Positions 52,803-62,004 of a DNA stretch of 64,000 nt are shown here, one piece after another; the stretch's first letter is position 1, and every line of letters begins with the position of its first letter. Both the position numbers and the translations under genes were made by a program. The DNA is taken from positions 1 through 64,000 of the forward strand of contig JAURWE010000131.1 in the NCBI GenBank assembly GCA_030655075.1. The letters are read 5' to 3'. Source of the stretch: Pararhizobium sp. GTDB taxonomy: Bacteria; Pseudomonadota; Alphaproteobacteria; Rhizobiales; Rhizobiaceae. The notes beneath the pieces are model-generated. The model made no database searches. It worked only from the letters and a program-made list of their open reading frames with translations, and was not told the DNA's origin.

Positions 52803-54004
52803 CGTGCGTCTCCCTGTGCTTCGGCTCTGAGAACCGCAAGACCTTCACCATGGGCATGGCCAAGTGTCGTGACGACGGCGGTTTCTACGGCTGCCGCCAT
52901 GGCACCTTCCGATGCCTCGAACGGCGCAATGCGCATATGGGACGACAGGCTGAGAGCCGCAAGCGCCAGACCGGCCGGAAACTGTGCCTCAAGTCCATGG
53001 CCGACCAGACCGCCGTAAGCCCGCACCGGCGCTCCCGGAAACGTCTTGTCAAGGAACTGCTTTTCTTCCGAAACGAGATCGGCAAGCCCGGTCGTGCCGG
53101 AAAAGATCACCGCGTCCGTCGGCGCACCGACGGCAAGACCGGCAAGGCGACCGGCCATGCGGCCATCGGCGCGGTTGCCGCGATCGCCGGCGATCGTTTC
53201 CATCGTTGCATAGATGCGCGCGCCGCGTGCTTCGGCATGCTCGCGCGATTCGAGCACCAGAAAGGCGCCGACGGAGCCGAGCATGATCGCCCCCTCGCCG
53301 CCGTCACCGCGCGTCCAGATCGGTGCCCAACCGCCGGTGCGGTGTGCGCCGATGGCCTCGATCAGCAGGATCATGTCGAGCCGCTCAGCGACAAAGGCGC
53401 CACCGACCAGCGTATGGGTCGACTGGCCGGACTTGATCCGATGGTAGGCGGTCTCGACGGCGGAAATACCGGCGGCCTCTTCGCCCATGAAGGTGCGCGA
53501 CGATCCCGTCACCTTATGGACGATGGAAATATTGCCGGCGAGAAGATTGGAAAGCTGGGCCAGGAACAGCGTCGGGCGCAGCTCGGTCGTCAGCTTTTCA
53601 TTGAGAAGCTGCTCGCGGTCGTTGCGCTTCAGCGCTTCGTCGACAATCAGCGAATCGACCAGAATGTCGCGCTCGCCGCCACCGGCCGCCACGATCATGT
53701 CCATTGTGCTACAGGCCTCGGCATTGTCCTTCAGGCCCGCGTCATCGAGCGCCAGACCGGCGGAGAACACGCCGAGGCGCTGCCAGTTTTCCATCTGGCG
53801 CTGGTCACCACGCTTGGCGATCTGCTGCGACCAGTCGATTTCCGGCAGCGGATGCACCGGATAGGGCGCAAAACGTTCGGTTTCCACCTTGACGGCCGGG
53901 CTCTCCGTGGATGTCAGCAGCGCCAAATGCGGCTCGACGCCAACCCCCTGGCTGGTGACGATGCCGATGCCGGTAATCACCACATCGTTTGCGGACTTGC
54001 CCAT
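52799..54004 (-). CDS. fabF2XL: Beta-ketoacyl synthase-like FabF2XL, catalytic residues lost
   Basis: About 401 residues. KAS fold ('DVVITGIGIVTSQGVGVEPH', 'VGGAFVAERLDMILLIEAIG'), but the residue aligned to the active Cys is Glu in 'FMGEEAAGISAVETAYHRIK', and the first His position is Gly/Thr ('FSGTTGLADLV'). Only the second His, in 'GLVGHGLEAQFPAG', remains. This resembles a chain-length-factor partner (KS-beta), where Cys is replaced. It probably heterodimerises with FabF1XL. The ATG at 54004 sits in TGATG. A GTG one codon earlier is possible. Confidence 0.93.
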   Translation of the reverse strand: MGKSANDVVITGIGIVTSQGVGVEPHLALLTSTESPAVKVETERFAPYPVHPLPEIDWSQQIAKRGDQRQMENWQRLGVFSAGLALDDAGLKDNAEACSTMDMIVAAGGGERDILVDSLIVDEALKRNDREQLLNEKLTTELRPTLFLAQLSNLLAGNISIVHKVTGSSRTFMGEEAAGISAVETAYHRIKSGQSTHTLVGGAFVAERLDMILLIEAIGAHRTGGWAPIWTRGDGGEGAIMLGSVGAFLVLESREHAEARGARIYATMETIAGDRGNRADGRMAGRLAGLAVGAPTDAVIFSGTTGLADLVSEEKQFLDKTFPGAPVRAYGGLVGHGLEAQFPAGLALAALSLSSHMRIAPFEASEGAMAAAVETAVVTTLGHAHGEGLAVLRAEAQGDAR

Positions 54005-54495
54005 CACTGTGTCTCCACCGTCGCGCCGGACGCGGCAATCGCATCGAACAGGCCGAGCTCGATGGCCCGGTTGCGCACGATATCGCCGATCGGCAGTTCA
54101 TTGAAAGGTATGGTGCGAAGCTTCAGCTGCGCATCGCAGATCTTCTTGCCATCCGACGTGATCTTCGCCTTGGTCACGGCATAGCCGGAGCCGTCATGCT
54201 CGAGAAGAGCCTCGATATCGAGCGTCATGCCGGGCGTAACAAAAGTGCGGATCTTGGCGCCATCCACTGACATCAGCAGCGGCATGGCGGCAAAGCTGGT
54301 TTTGGCCAGCACCAGAAAGCCGGAAGCCTGCGCCATGGTTTCGATCAGAAGAACGCCCGGCACCAGCGGCAGGCCGGGAAAATGCCCCTCGAAAACCGTG
54401 CTTTGCTCCGGCACGGTCGAGCGTGCCACCAGCCGGCCCTGATCGAGGTCGACCAGATCCACGCGATCGATCATCTGGAAATATTCGAGCAGCAT
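54004..54495 (-). CDS. fabZXL: 3-hydroxyacyl-ACP dehydratase FabZXL
   Basis: 163 residues. Hot-dog fold with catalytic His38 ('FEGHFPGLPLVPGVLLIETM') and Glu52. I chose the ATG at 54495 (MLLEYFQMID) rather than the longer frame to 54531, since it matches the family N-terminus. It should dehydrate the long hydroxyacyl intermediates on AcpXL. One-base junction with fabF2XL. Confidence 0.95.
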   Translation of the reverse strand: MLLEYFQMIDRVDLVDLDQGRLVARSTVPEQSTVFEGHFPGLPLVPGVLLIETMAQASGFLVLAKTSFAAMPLLMSVDGAKIRTFVTPGMTLDIEALLEHDGSGYAVTKAKITSDGKKICDAQLKLRTIPFNELPIGDIVRNRAIELGLFDAIAASGATVETQ

Positions 54496-54615
54496 ACAAA
54501 TCTCCGCACATCCAGATGGCCTGAACGGCACAGCCGCCTGAACTGCAGCAAGGCACCAGGCGGCTCGGATATGTTGATGTTTTCGGTTCCGGAGGTGTCC
54601 GGAACAGCGTCAATG

Positions 54616-54894
54616 TCAGCCCTTGGCGGCCTTCAGCTCGTCGATCTTGGCACAGAGGTTTTTCAGAACGAAATATTCTTCGGTCGAAACCTTGCCTTCG
54701 TTGACTTCCTGGGTCCACTGCTCGAGCGGAATCTTGATACCGAATTCCTTGTCGATCGCGAAGACGATGTCGAGGAAATCGAGGCTGTCGATGCCGAGAT
54801 CGTCGATCGTATGGCTTTCCGGTGTGATCGTGTCACGATCGATCTCACTGGTTTCGGCAATAATATCGGCAACCTTGTCAAATGTAGCTGTCAC
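54616..54894 (-). CDS. acpXL: Acyl carrier protein AcpXL
   Basis: 92 residues, acidic, with the phosphopantetheine Ser37 in 'DDLGIDSLDFLDIVFAIDKE'. AcpXL carries the 27-hydroxy-C28 chain of rhizobial lipid A. First gene of the cluster, 120 bases before fabZXL. The promoter must lie in the 171-base gap to 55066, but I could not pick out -35/-10 elements with confidence. Confidence 0.97.
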   Translation of the reverse strand: MTATFDKVADIIAETSEIDRDTITPESHTIDDLGIDSLDFLDIVFAIDKEFGIKIPLEQWTQEVNEGKVSTEEYFVLKNLCAKIDELKAAKG

Positions 54895-55065
54895 GCGCGT
54901 ACCTCGTTAAAATTCACTTTGCGCGAACCTATAGGTAAATACGGCGGAAAAGCCAATGGCCTCGTCAACAACCGCAACGAATTGACGGCAGGGTGTTGCC
55001 CAAACATCAACGCCAAAAGCGCCTGTTGCGAGCAACCTCCTGCCGTTGATCAGCCGGATGGTTTT

Positions 55066-55494
55066 TTACTGTGTGACGACGATTCGTGTGTTCTTCAGGC
55101 CGGTGGTGCTGGCCAGCGAGAAGAATTTCGAGGCGTTGTCGGGATGCAGGCGAATGCAGCCATGCGACGCCGGGCGGCCAAGCCGCTTCAGGTCGTAGGT
55201 GGCATGAACCGCATAACCGCCGTTGAAAAATACGGCAAAGGGCATCGGCGCATTGTTGTACTTGCGCGAACGGTGATGGCGGGAAAGCCACTTGGCGCTC
55301 CAGCTGCCGCGCGGCGTCACATAACCCTTGCGGGCCGTGGAGACTTTCCAGCGGTATTGAACGATGCCGTTCTTGCTGACCGTCATGGTCTGTGAAGAAA
55401 GGCTTATGTTGGCGACAAGGTTTGCCGCAGAAGCGTCGGAAATCGAAAATTGCATGCAGAGCAAGGCCGTCACTGCTACTAAAAACTTACGCAT
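55066..55494 (-). CDS. L,D-transpeptidase (YkuD), small periplasmic
   Basis: 142 residues with a signal peptide (1-23). YkuD core with 'SLSSQTMTVSKNGIVQYRWK' and the signature 'HATYDLKRLGRPASHGCIRL', including the catalytic Cys and its His. It cross-links peptidoglycan or links proteins to it in the periplasm. Short for the family, so it is probably only the catalytic domain. Independent of the acpXL genes on the same strand, 171 bases upstream of acpXL's start. Confidence 0.92.
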   Translation of the reverse strand: MRKFLVAVTALLCMQFSISDASAANLVANISLSSQTMTVSKNGIVQYRWKVSTARKGYVTPRGSWSAKWLSRHHRSRKYNNAPMPFAVFFNGGYAVHATYDLKRLGRPASHGCIRLHPDNASKFFSLASTTGLKNTRIVVTQ

Positions 55495-55644
55495 TAAAAT
55501 GCTCCCCGGCGGTTACGTGGGCACACTTATGCTGTGCCAATACCAGACAGACTATACTTGCTTTGCGATGACACAAGTTTAAGAGGAATGGCCAATACGG
55601 AAACAAAACAAACGCGACATTTTTACATCGGTTTTTAAGGTGTT

Positions 55645-56616
55645 TTAAACACAAAAGGCCAGAAAAAGCGCCAGGATGACCAGTGCAGTGCCGGCGAGGT
55701 CGAAGATCTGCACAGAAACACGAATGTCTTCGCCGCCTGCCGACAGTCTTCCGGCGCCGTTGATCATCGGTTCATTCACAAGAATACCCGAATAGATGCG
55801 CGGACCCGCCAGCCCGATATCGAGCGCACCCGCCATCGCCGCCTCCGGCCAGCCGGAATTGGGCGAACGGTGCAGACCGTGATCGCGCAAGGCAGTGCCA
55901 AGCGCATTCTTCGCGGCGCCGGTACCGCGCATCACCAGGGCGCCGGCCGCGATAAGAAAGATCGACATCCGGGCCGGAATGAAATTGGCCCAGTCGTCGA
56001 GAATCGCCGAGGCCCGTCCGAAGTCGATATATTTCGTGGTCTTGTGGCCGATCATCGAATCGGCGGTGTTGAGCATTTTGTAGGCGAGCAGGCCCGGCAG
56101 GCCGAAGAGCACATACCAGAAGGCCGGTGCCACGACGCCGTCCGAAAAATTCTCCGCCAGGCTTTCGATGGCCGCGCGGCAGACCGCCGGTTCGTCCAGC
56201 GTTTCCGGATCACGCCCGACGATCATCGCCACGGCGGCGCGTCCACCCGCAAGACCGCCCTGCTTCAGGCCTGCCGCCACCCGGCTTACATGATCGGCAA
56301 GGCTCTTATGGGCGATGAAGACGGCGGTCAGCAGCGCTTCGAGAACGAAGCCGACCGGCCCTATGGATGCAAACAGACGGTGCAACACCCAGCCAAGCAC
56401 GAGGCTGGCCACGAGCAGAATGGCAATTGTCAACGCGCCATTGGTTCGGCGGCGCTCGCCGTCGTAGCGGCGGCGGTTGAGCGAGCGGTCGAAAAACGAG
56501 ATCGCCCGGCCGAACAGCACCACCGGATGCGGCAGGCGCGCCCAGAACCAGCCGGGATCGCCAACAATCCGGTCGATGACCAGCGCCAGGGCCAGAATGA
56601 GCAGCGTTTCCGTCAT
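55645..56616 (-). CDS. cobD: Cobalamin biosynthesis protein CobD/CbiB
   Basis: 323 residues, membrane protein with about 6-8 hydrophobic segments. Family stretches: 'LALALVIDRIVGDPGWFWAR', 'AAIESLAENFSDGVVAPAFW' and 'NTADSMIGHKTTKYIDFGRA'. It attaches (R)-1-amino-2-propanol or its phosphate to cobyric acid. The start is 3 bases after the cobC stop. Named cobD in the rhizobial/Pseudomonas denitrificans scheme, cbiB in Salmonella. Confidence 0.95.
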   Translation of the reverse strand: MTETLLILALALVIDRIVGDPGWFWARLPHPVVLFGRAISFFDRSLNRRRYDGERRRTNGALTIAILLVASLVLGWVLHRLFASIGPVGFVLEALLTAVFIAHKSLADHVSRVAAGLKQGGLAGGRAAVAMIVGRDPETLDEPAVCRAAIESLAENFSDGVVAPAFWYVLFGLPGLLAYKMLNTADSMIGHKTTKYIDFGRASAILDDWANFIPARMSIFLIAAGALVMRGTGAAKNALGTALRDHGLHRSPNSGWPEAAMAGALDIGLAGPRIYSGILVNEPMINGAGRLSAGGEDIRVSVQIFDLAGTALVILALFLAFCV

Positions 56617-56619
56617 CGG

Positions 56620-57621
56620 TCAAAATCCGTGAGTCTGCAGTGCCTGCAGCAGGCGCTGATCGCCCGCTGTGTCCGGCGCAAGGCCGAAACGCAGCCAGCG
56701 TCCATTGTAGTCGAATTTGCGCACAAGAATATGGGCCCGGCAGAGCGCGGCATGGATGTCGCCTGCGGCCTCATGCTCGACCAGCGAAAACAGCGCCGTG
56801 CCTCCAACGATCCGCAACCCGGCCCGCACCAGCACCGAGTCCAGCCCCGCCTTGCGCGCCGCGATGCCGCTTTGGATCATGCCGGTGTCACGGCCCATAA
56901 GCCCGGCAGCGATCGTCAGCGCCGGACCGGAAACGGCCCAGGGCCCGAGCCAATCCTGAAAACCGTCGAGAATTGGATCCGGTGCCATGACGAAGCCGAG
57001 CCGCAAACCGGCCAGGCCGAAAAACTTGCCGAAGGAACGCAGCACGATCAGCCCGTCGCTACCGCCACGTGATGGCACGACGCTCAAGCCCGGCTGCGTA
57101 TCGCCGAAAGCCTCGTCCACCACCAGCGACCCGCCGTTGGTACGCACCCGATCGAGCATGCTTTCGATCTCCGCTGGCGCGAAGGCGCGGCCGTCGGGAT
57201 TGTTCGGATTGACCACGACGACGAGACCATGCGCGGCCGTAATCTCGGCCGGATCGGCAATGGCATCGACGGCAAGACCGGCAGCCGTGAAGGCGCGGGC
57301 ATATTCCCCATAGGTCGGCGAAAAGATCGCCACGCGCCGGCCGGCCGGCACCAGGCGCGGCAGAAGCTGGATCACCGATTGCGTGCCGGGAACCGGCAGC
57401 GGCAAGACAGCTGCACTGCGATAATAACCTGCGGCAGCGATACGCGCCACATCGAAAAGATCACGGTCCGGCAGCCGCTGCCAGACGGAAGCGGGAATGA
57501 CCGGCAGCGGGACGCCATTGGGATTGATGCCGGTCGACAGGTCGAGCCAGTCCTGCGGTTGCCCGCCGAACAGACGCGCCGCCGCTGCAACGCCGCCACC
57601 GTGAACGATCGGCATGGTCAT
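56620..57621 (-). CDS. cobC: Threonine-phosphate decarboxylase CobC
   Basis: 333 residues of the aminotransferase class I/II fold. 'DWLDLSTGINPNGVPLPVIP', 'NPNNPDGRAF' and the PLP Lys in 'RSFGKFFGLAGLRLGFVMAP'. It makes (R)-1-amino-2-propanol phosphate for CobD. The ATG at 57621 overlaps cobB by 4 bases. The frame stays open far upstream through cobB but is not this protein. It follows cobB and precedes cobD in one unit. Confidence 0.95.
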   Translation of the reverse strand: MTMPIVHGGGVAAAARLFGGQPQDWLDLSTGINPNGVPLPVIPASVWQRLPDRDLFDVARIAAAGYYRSAAVLPLPVPGTQSVIQLLPRLVPAGRRVAIFSPTYGEYARAFTAAGLAVDAIADPAEITAAHGLVVVVNPNNPDGRAFAPAEIESMLDRVRTNGGSLVVDEAFGDTQPGLSVVPSRGGSDGLIVLRSFGKFFGLAGLRLGFVMAPDPILDGFQDWLGPWAVSGPALTIAAGLMGRDTGMIQSGIAARKAGLDSVLVRAGLRIVGGTALFSLVEHEAAGDIHAALCRAHILVRKFDYNGRWLRFGLAPDTAGDQRLLQALQTHGF

Positions 57622-58919
57622 GAGGCGGCCAGATCGATCAGATGCATGAACGAGCCGGCCACCCGGCCGCGCCGCAAGCCGGCGGCCCCAAGCGCCGTGC
57701 CGGTCGCATCCTCGGCCGCAAACAGCCGGTCGGCGTCGCCTTCCGACACGATGCTGGCATAGTGAAACTCGTGCGCCGTCATCGGTGCGCCGAACACCGT
57801 GCCATCGACCGGTGTTATGCGCCGGTAGCCCAAATGCCGCTTGCGCGCGGCAAAGCTTGTGGTCAGCGGCAGAAGGCCGAGCATCGGATGCGTTTCTCCA
57901 CCGGCATCCACCAACCCGTCGCCCAGCACCATATAACCGCCGCACTCGCCAAAGATCAGCGCGCCGCGATCCCGGGCAGCCAGCATGCCTTGGCGAAAAT
58001 CAATGGCAGCGGCAAGGCGGCCGGCGTGAAGCTCCGGATAACCGCCCGGCAGATAGACTGCATCGGCGTCTGCTGCCGGTGCTTCATCGGCCAGCGGCGA
58101 AAAGAACGAGATCCCGGCGCCCCGGCGGCGCCAGCCGAGCAGCATATGCTCGTAGCTGAAGGCGAAGGCGACATCGCGGGCAACGGCGATCTTCTGGCCG
58201 AGCGGCGGCAGGCGGTCGATATTGGCAGCCGATGCACCTTGCGGAAGGAATTTGGCAGCAGCGAGAATGCGGGTGACATCACAACCGGCCTCCATCACCG
58301 AGGCCGCATGGGCGATAAAGCCTTCGAGGCCACCGTGCTCCCCGGCCTGAACCAGCCCCAGATGCCGCTCGGGCAGGACAAGCGCCGGATCGTTGCGGAT
58401 GACGCCGAACACCTGCACGCGCGCCTTGTCGAGGGCGGCGCGCAGCATCGCCTCGTGCCGGTCGCTTCCTACTTTATTGAGGATGACGCCGGTGACCCGG
58501 ATATCGGCCCGGTGGTCGGCAAAGCCGCGCACCAGCGCCGCCACCGAATGGGACATCTTTGCGCAATCGACCACCAGGACCACCGAAAGGCCAAGCATCG
58601 AGGCGAGATCAGCCGGCGATCCCGTACCGTCGGCAGACCCGTCGAACAGGCCCATCATCGCCTCGACCACCAGCGTGCGGCCGCCCATGCGCGCCAGCGA
58701 GGCATTGGCCGACAGAAGCTCGGGCCGCATCGCCCAGGGGTCATAGTTGAGACAGGTCTCGCCGCTGGCCGCCGCATGAAACGCCGGGTCGATGTAATCG
58801 GGACCGGCCTTGCCGGGCGCGATCGCCACGCCCCGCTGTTTGAGAGCCCGCATCAGCCCGAGCGTTACCGTGGTCTTGCCGGACCCAGAGGATGGCGCCG
58901 CGATCAGAAGCCCGCTCAT
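57618..58919 (-). CDS. cobB: Hydrogenobyrinate/cobyrinate a,c-diamide synthase CobB
   Basis: 433 residues. N-terminal ATP domain 'LLIAAPSSGSGKTTVTLGLM', then 'MGLFDGSADGTGSPADLASM'. C-terminal glutaminase with the Cys in 'ALIFGECGGYMVLGDGLVDA'. It amidates the a and c side chains using Gln and ATP. It is tightly linked to cobA (ATGA overlap) and cobC. Whether the substrate is hydrogenobyrinate (aerobic) or cobyrinate cannot be told from sequence, though CobK and CobM nearby favour the aerobic branch. Confidence 0.95.
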   Translation of the reverse strand: MSGLLIAAPSSGSGKTTVTLGLMRALKQRGVAIAPGKAGPDYIDPAFHAAASGETCLNYDPWAMRPELLSANASLARMGGRTLVVEAMMGLFDGSADGTGSPADLASMLGLSVVLVVDCAKMSHSVAALVRGFADHRADIRVTGVILNKVGSDRHEAMLRAALDKARVQVFGVIRNDPALVLPERHLGLVQAGEHGGLEGFIAHAASVMEAGCDVTRILAAAKFLPQGASAANIDRLPPLGQKIAVARDVAFAFSYEHMLLGWRRRGAGISFFSPLADEAPAADADAVYLPGGYPELHAGRLAAAIDFRQGMLAARDRGALIFGECGGYMVLGDGLVDAGGETHPMLGLLPLTTSFAARKRHLGYRRITPVDGTVFGAPMTAHEFHYASIVSEGDADRLFAAEDATGTALGAAGLRRGRVAGSFMHLIDLAAS

Positions 58920-59758
58920 GCGGGATCCTTCAGGCCGCGCGACTGGAACGGGTCGGAGACAAGCACGCGGCCCTGAAGCGCGCCCAGCCAGTCGAGCGCC
59001 GGGCGCAGCCGCACGACCTCGCCGACGACGACGATGGCCGGCGGCTCGAGCCCGGATGCCGCCACATCCGCCTCGGCCCGCGACAGCGTCGTTTCCAGCA
59101 CCTGCTGTTCTGTCGTTGCCGCATTGCAGACAAAGGCCATTGGCTCATCCGGCGAGCGCCCGGCCGTCATCAGGCTCTGGGTGATCTGGCCGATGTGTTT
59201 CATCGCCATGTACATGACGATCACCGGCGAGCCGTCGGCAATGCCCTGCCAGTTGATCCGGTCCGGCATGACGCCGGAGGAATCATGGCCGGTGAGGAAC
59301 GTCACCGCGTGGTTGACTTCCCGGTGCGTGACGGGAATGCCCGCATAGGCAAGCCCGCCGATCCCGGCCGTGATGCCCGGAACGACGCGGAAGGGAATGT
59401 TGTGCTCGACCAGCGTCAACGCCTCCTCGCCGCCACGGCCGAAGACGAAGGGATCGCCGCCCTTCAGCCGCAGGACCCGGTGCCCGGCCCGCGCCAGCTC
59501 CACCAGCCGCAGCGAAATATCCCGCTGCTTCGGCGAGGGCTTGCCGCCGCGCTTTCCGGCGAATTCGAGGACGGCGCCGGGTTTTGCCAGCTTCAAACAG
59601 GCCTCGTTGACCAGCGCATCGTGAACGATGACATCAGCAGCGGCCAGTGCCCGGGCAGCCAGAAGCGTCAACAGGCCGGGATCGCCCGGGCCTGCCCCAA
59701 CCAGCCAGACCGAACCTTTTTCAAGCTCCGGCAAATCGGAAAGAAACGCATCCATCAT
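58916..59758 (-). CDS. cobA: Uroporphyrinogen-III C-methyltransferase CobA
   Basis: 280 residues, SAM-dependent tetrapyrrole methylase. 'VWLVGAGPGDPGLLTLLAAR', 'LRLKGGDPFVFGRGGEEALT' and 'ITAGIGGLAYAGIPVTHREV'. It makes precorrin-2, shared by cobalamin and siroheme routes. There is no CysG-type N-terminal domain, so it is the monofunctional form. AGGAAA precedes the ATG at 59758, and an ATG one codon later is possible. It diverges from cbiD across a 98-base gap. Confidence 0.95.
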   Translation of the reverse strand: MMDAFLSDLPELEKGSVWLVGAGPGDPGLLTLLAARALAAADVIVHDALVNEACLKLAKPGAVLEFAGKRGGKPSPKQRDISLRLVELARAGHRVLRLKGGDPFVFGRGGEEALTLVEHNIPFRVVPGITAGIGGLAYAGIPVTHREVNHAVTFLTGHDSSGVMPDRINWQGIADGSPVIVMYMAMKHIGQITQSLMTAGRSPDEPMAFVCNAATTEQQVLETTLSRAEADVAASGLEPPAIVVVGEVVRLRPALDWLGALQGRVLVSDPFQSRGLKDPA

Positions 59759-59856
59759 GACGAATTTCCTAAGCTGCACGGGGTGAAATTGCAATGCGGC
59801 CGCGCCATCGCACAGGCAGTCTTTCGCAGGCGGGACGGCTGGCCTATAAGCGAGCC

Positions 59857-60993
59857 ATGAGTGACACCGAGCCCTTGGCGATGGACGACGGCGCTGCCCG
59901 CAAGCCGGACGGCGAGCTCAGGCGCGGCTGGACGACCGGCGCCTGCGCGACGGCGGCCACCAAGGCAGCATTGACGGCGCTGATCACGGGCGAATTCCCC
60001 GATCCGGTGAGCATCACCCTGCCCGGCGGCCAGCAACCGGCCTTCGCACTCGCCTTCGAAACGCTTGGCGATGGTTACGCGACGGCAGGCATCGTCAAGG
60101 ATGCGGGCGATGATCCGGATGTGACCCATGGCGCCACGATACTCGCGACCGTGCGCCCGTTGCGACCGGGCAGCGGCATCCGCTTTGCCGCTGGCGACGG
60201 CGTCGGCACGGTCACCAAGGCCGGCCTGCCCATCGGCGTTGGCGAACCGGCAATCAATCCGGTGCCGCGCCGGATGATGACGGAGATGGCCGAAACGCTC
60301 TGCACCGAATACGAGCTACCGGCCGATCTCGAAATCATCCTGTCGATCCCCGGCGGCAAAGAAATCGCCGAAAAGACCTGGAATCCACGGCTGGGTATTC
60401 TCGACGGCCTGTCGATCCTCGGCACGACCGGCATCGTCCACCCGTTTTCCTGCGCCGCCTGGATCCACTCGATCCATCGCGGCATCGACGTCGCCCGCGC
60501 CGAAGGCCTCACCCACGTGCTCGGCGCCACCGGCTCGACCTCGGAGAAGGCAGCGCAAAGCTTCTACGGCCTGCCGGACGGCGCCCTGCTCGACATGGGC
60601 GATTTCGCCGGCGGCCTGCTCAAATATCTGCGCGCCCACCCGGTCGAACGGCTGACCATCGCCGGTGGCTTTGCCAAGCTGGTGAAGCTGGCTCAGGGTG
60701 CGCTCGACCTGCATTCCTCGCGCAGCCAGGTCGACATGGCCTTTCTGTCCGGCCTGATCGAAGAGACAGCGGGACAAAATGCGGAGGTGAATCAATCCCT
60801 GAAGACGCGGATTCTCTCTGCCAACACGGCGCTCGAAGTTCTTGAGATGACTCGCGAAACCGGCATCGACCTCGTGCCGCTGATCGCCGAAAAAGCCCGG
60901 GCGACCGCAGTGGCAACGCTGCGCGACGCGCCCGTCTCCGTTGACATCATCGTCACCGACCGCGCCGGAAAGATCATCGGCCGTGCCGGATAA
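59857..60993 (+). CDS. cbiD: Cobalt-precorrin-5B C1-methyltransferase CbiD
   Basis: 378 residues. 'LRRGWTTGACATAATKAALT', 'IPGGKEIAEKTWNPRLGILD', 'GLSILGTTGIVHPFSCAAWI' and 'DLHSSRSQVDMAFLSGLIEE' are CbiD signatures. In the anaerobic pathway it methylates C1. Aerobic organisms normally use CobF for that step. Its presence next to cobK (overlap 11 bases) suggests CbiD does the C1 methylation here. The start at 59857 (MSDTEPLAM) has an upstream AGCGAG. Confidence 0.93.
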   Translation: MSDTEPLAMDDGAARKPDGELRRGWTTGACATAATKAALTALITGEFPDPVSITLPGGQQPAFALAFETLGDGYATAGIVKDAGDDPDVTHGATILATVRPLRPGSGIRFAAGDGVGTVTKAGLPIGVGEPAINPVPRRMMTEMAETLCTEYELPADLEIILSIPGGKEIAEKTWNPRLGILDGLSILGTTGIVHPFSCAAWIHSIHRGIDVARAEGLTHVLGATGSTSEKAAQSFYGLPDGALLDMGDFAGGLLKYLRAHPVERLTIAGGFAKLVKLAQGALDLHSSRSQVDMAFLSGLIEETAGQNAEVNQSLKTRILSANTALEVLEMTRETGIDLVPLIAEKARATAVATLRDAPVSVDIIVTDRAGKIIGRAG

Positions 60994-61714
60994 AATCATT
61001 CTCATTCTGGGTGGAACGAAAGAGGCTGCGGAGATCGCGGCCCGCCTGTCCATACGCCCCGGCCTGGGCGTCATCACTGCGCTTGCCGGGCGCACGAAGG
61101 AGCCTGCACCGCTCTCGGGCGAAGTCCGCACGGGCGGCTTCGGCGGCGCGGACGGACTGGCGGCCTATCTCACCGAACACAGGATCGGCCTGCTGATCGA
61201 CGCTACCCACCCCTTCGCCGCAACCATGTCCGCCAACGCCCGTCTGGCCGCCTCCAGCACCGGCACCCGCTTGATCCGGCTGGAACGGCCGCCGTGGCAA
61301 GCGGAGGCGGACGACCTCTGGACCACCGTCCGGACGCTCGAAGACGCCGCCCGCGCCCTGCCCGCCCATGCCCGCGTCCTGCTGGCGCTCGGGAGCCAGC
61401 ACATCGCCATCTTCGAAACCCGGCCCGACTGCCACTTCGTCGTCCGCATGGTCGACGCACCAACGCAACGTCTGCCGCTGGTGAGCCACGACCTCATCCT
61501 GTCAAAGCCCTCTGCCGATCCTGCGGCCGAGGCGGAGCTCCTCCGACAGCACGCCATCACCCACATCGTCTGCCGCAACTCCGGCGGATCAGGCGCCTAC
61601 GCCAAGATCATCGCCGCCCGCCAGATGCACATTCCGGTGGTCATGGTGGGGAAACAGGGGATGGCGAGCGGGGATAGCGTGGACAGCGTCGAGGCCGTCA
61701 TAGCGCTGACATAG
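60983..61714 (+). CDS. cobK: Precorrin-6A reductase CobK
   Basis: 243 residues. 'IILILGGTKEAAEIAARLSI' nucleotide motif, then 'GLLIDATHPFAATMSANARL' and 'ITHIVCRNSGGSGAYAKIIA'. NADPH-dependent reductase of the aerobic pathway (CbiJ homologue). It starts at GTG inside the cbiD end, so it is coupled to it. A strong terminator follows, so cbiD-cobK is a two-gene unit. Confidence 0.94.
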   Translation: MPDKIILILGGTKEAAEIAARLSIRPGLGVITALAGRTKEPAPLSGEVRTGGFGGADGLAAYLTEHRIGLLIDATHPFAATMSANARLAASSTGTRLIRLERPPWQAEADDLWTTVRTLEDAARALPAHARVLLALGSQHIAIFETRPDCHFVVRMVDAPTQRLPLVSHDLILSKPSADPAAEAELLRQHAITHIVCRNSGGSGAYAKIIAARQMHIPVVMVGKQGMASGDSVDSVEAVIALT

Positions 61715-61782
61715 TTGGGGTGTTGGGGCTCTTGCTGATCACTGATTTCAGCGCAAGCTTGCCCGTTCTGTCACTTCGTGAC

Positions 61783-61812
61783 ATCTCCCCACAGGTGGGG
61801 AGATTTTTCTTT
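61783..61812 (+). terminator. Rho-independent terminator of cbiD-cobK
   Basis: ATCTCCCCAC (61783-61792) and GTGGGGAGAT (61795-61804) form a 10-bp stem with a 2-base loop in the folded form (probably open to 4), then TTTTCTTTT. It lies 69 bases past the cobK stop. Confidence 0.85.
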
Positions 61813-61829
61813 TCCCGCGCGACTCCTGA

Positions 61830-61947
61830 CGTCATCCTCGGCCTTGAGCCGGGGATCTGCTGTCGCCAGCGAAAAAAGTTGAAGCGGCCGAGGCTCAAGA
61901 ACGCACCGGTCGTGCAGCAGATGCTCGGCTCAAGGCCGAGCATGACG
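61830..61947. repeat. Intergenic double-hairpin repeat, copy 3
   Basis: CGTCATCCTCGGCCTTGAGC at the left, GCTCGGC..GCCGAGC and ATGACG at the right, the same design as copies 1 and 2 at 32489 and 32644 but with a longer, different centre. Together with the terminator it accounts for the 290-base gap between cobK and cobM. Confidence 0.75.
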
Positions 61948-62004
61948 AGAATTTGTGGCGCCGCGCAACCTCAAACACTAAACAAAGGGCATCGGGAGAC
62001 CCGA

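Noticed and set aside
59759..59856. A cobalamin riboswitch in the cobA-cbiD gap
   Set aside because: The gap is 98 bases, too short for the usual element, and the conserved B12-box is not visible. None was seen elsewhere in the window.
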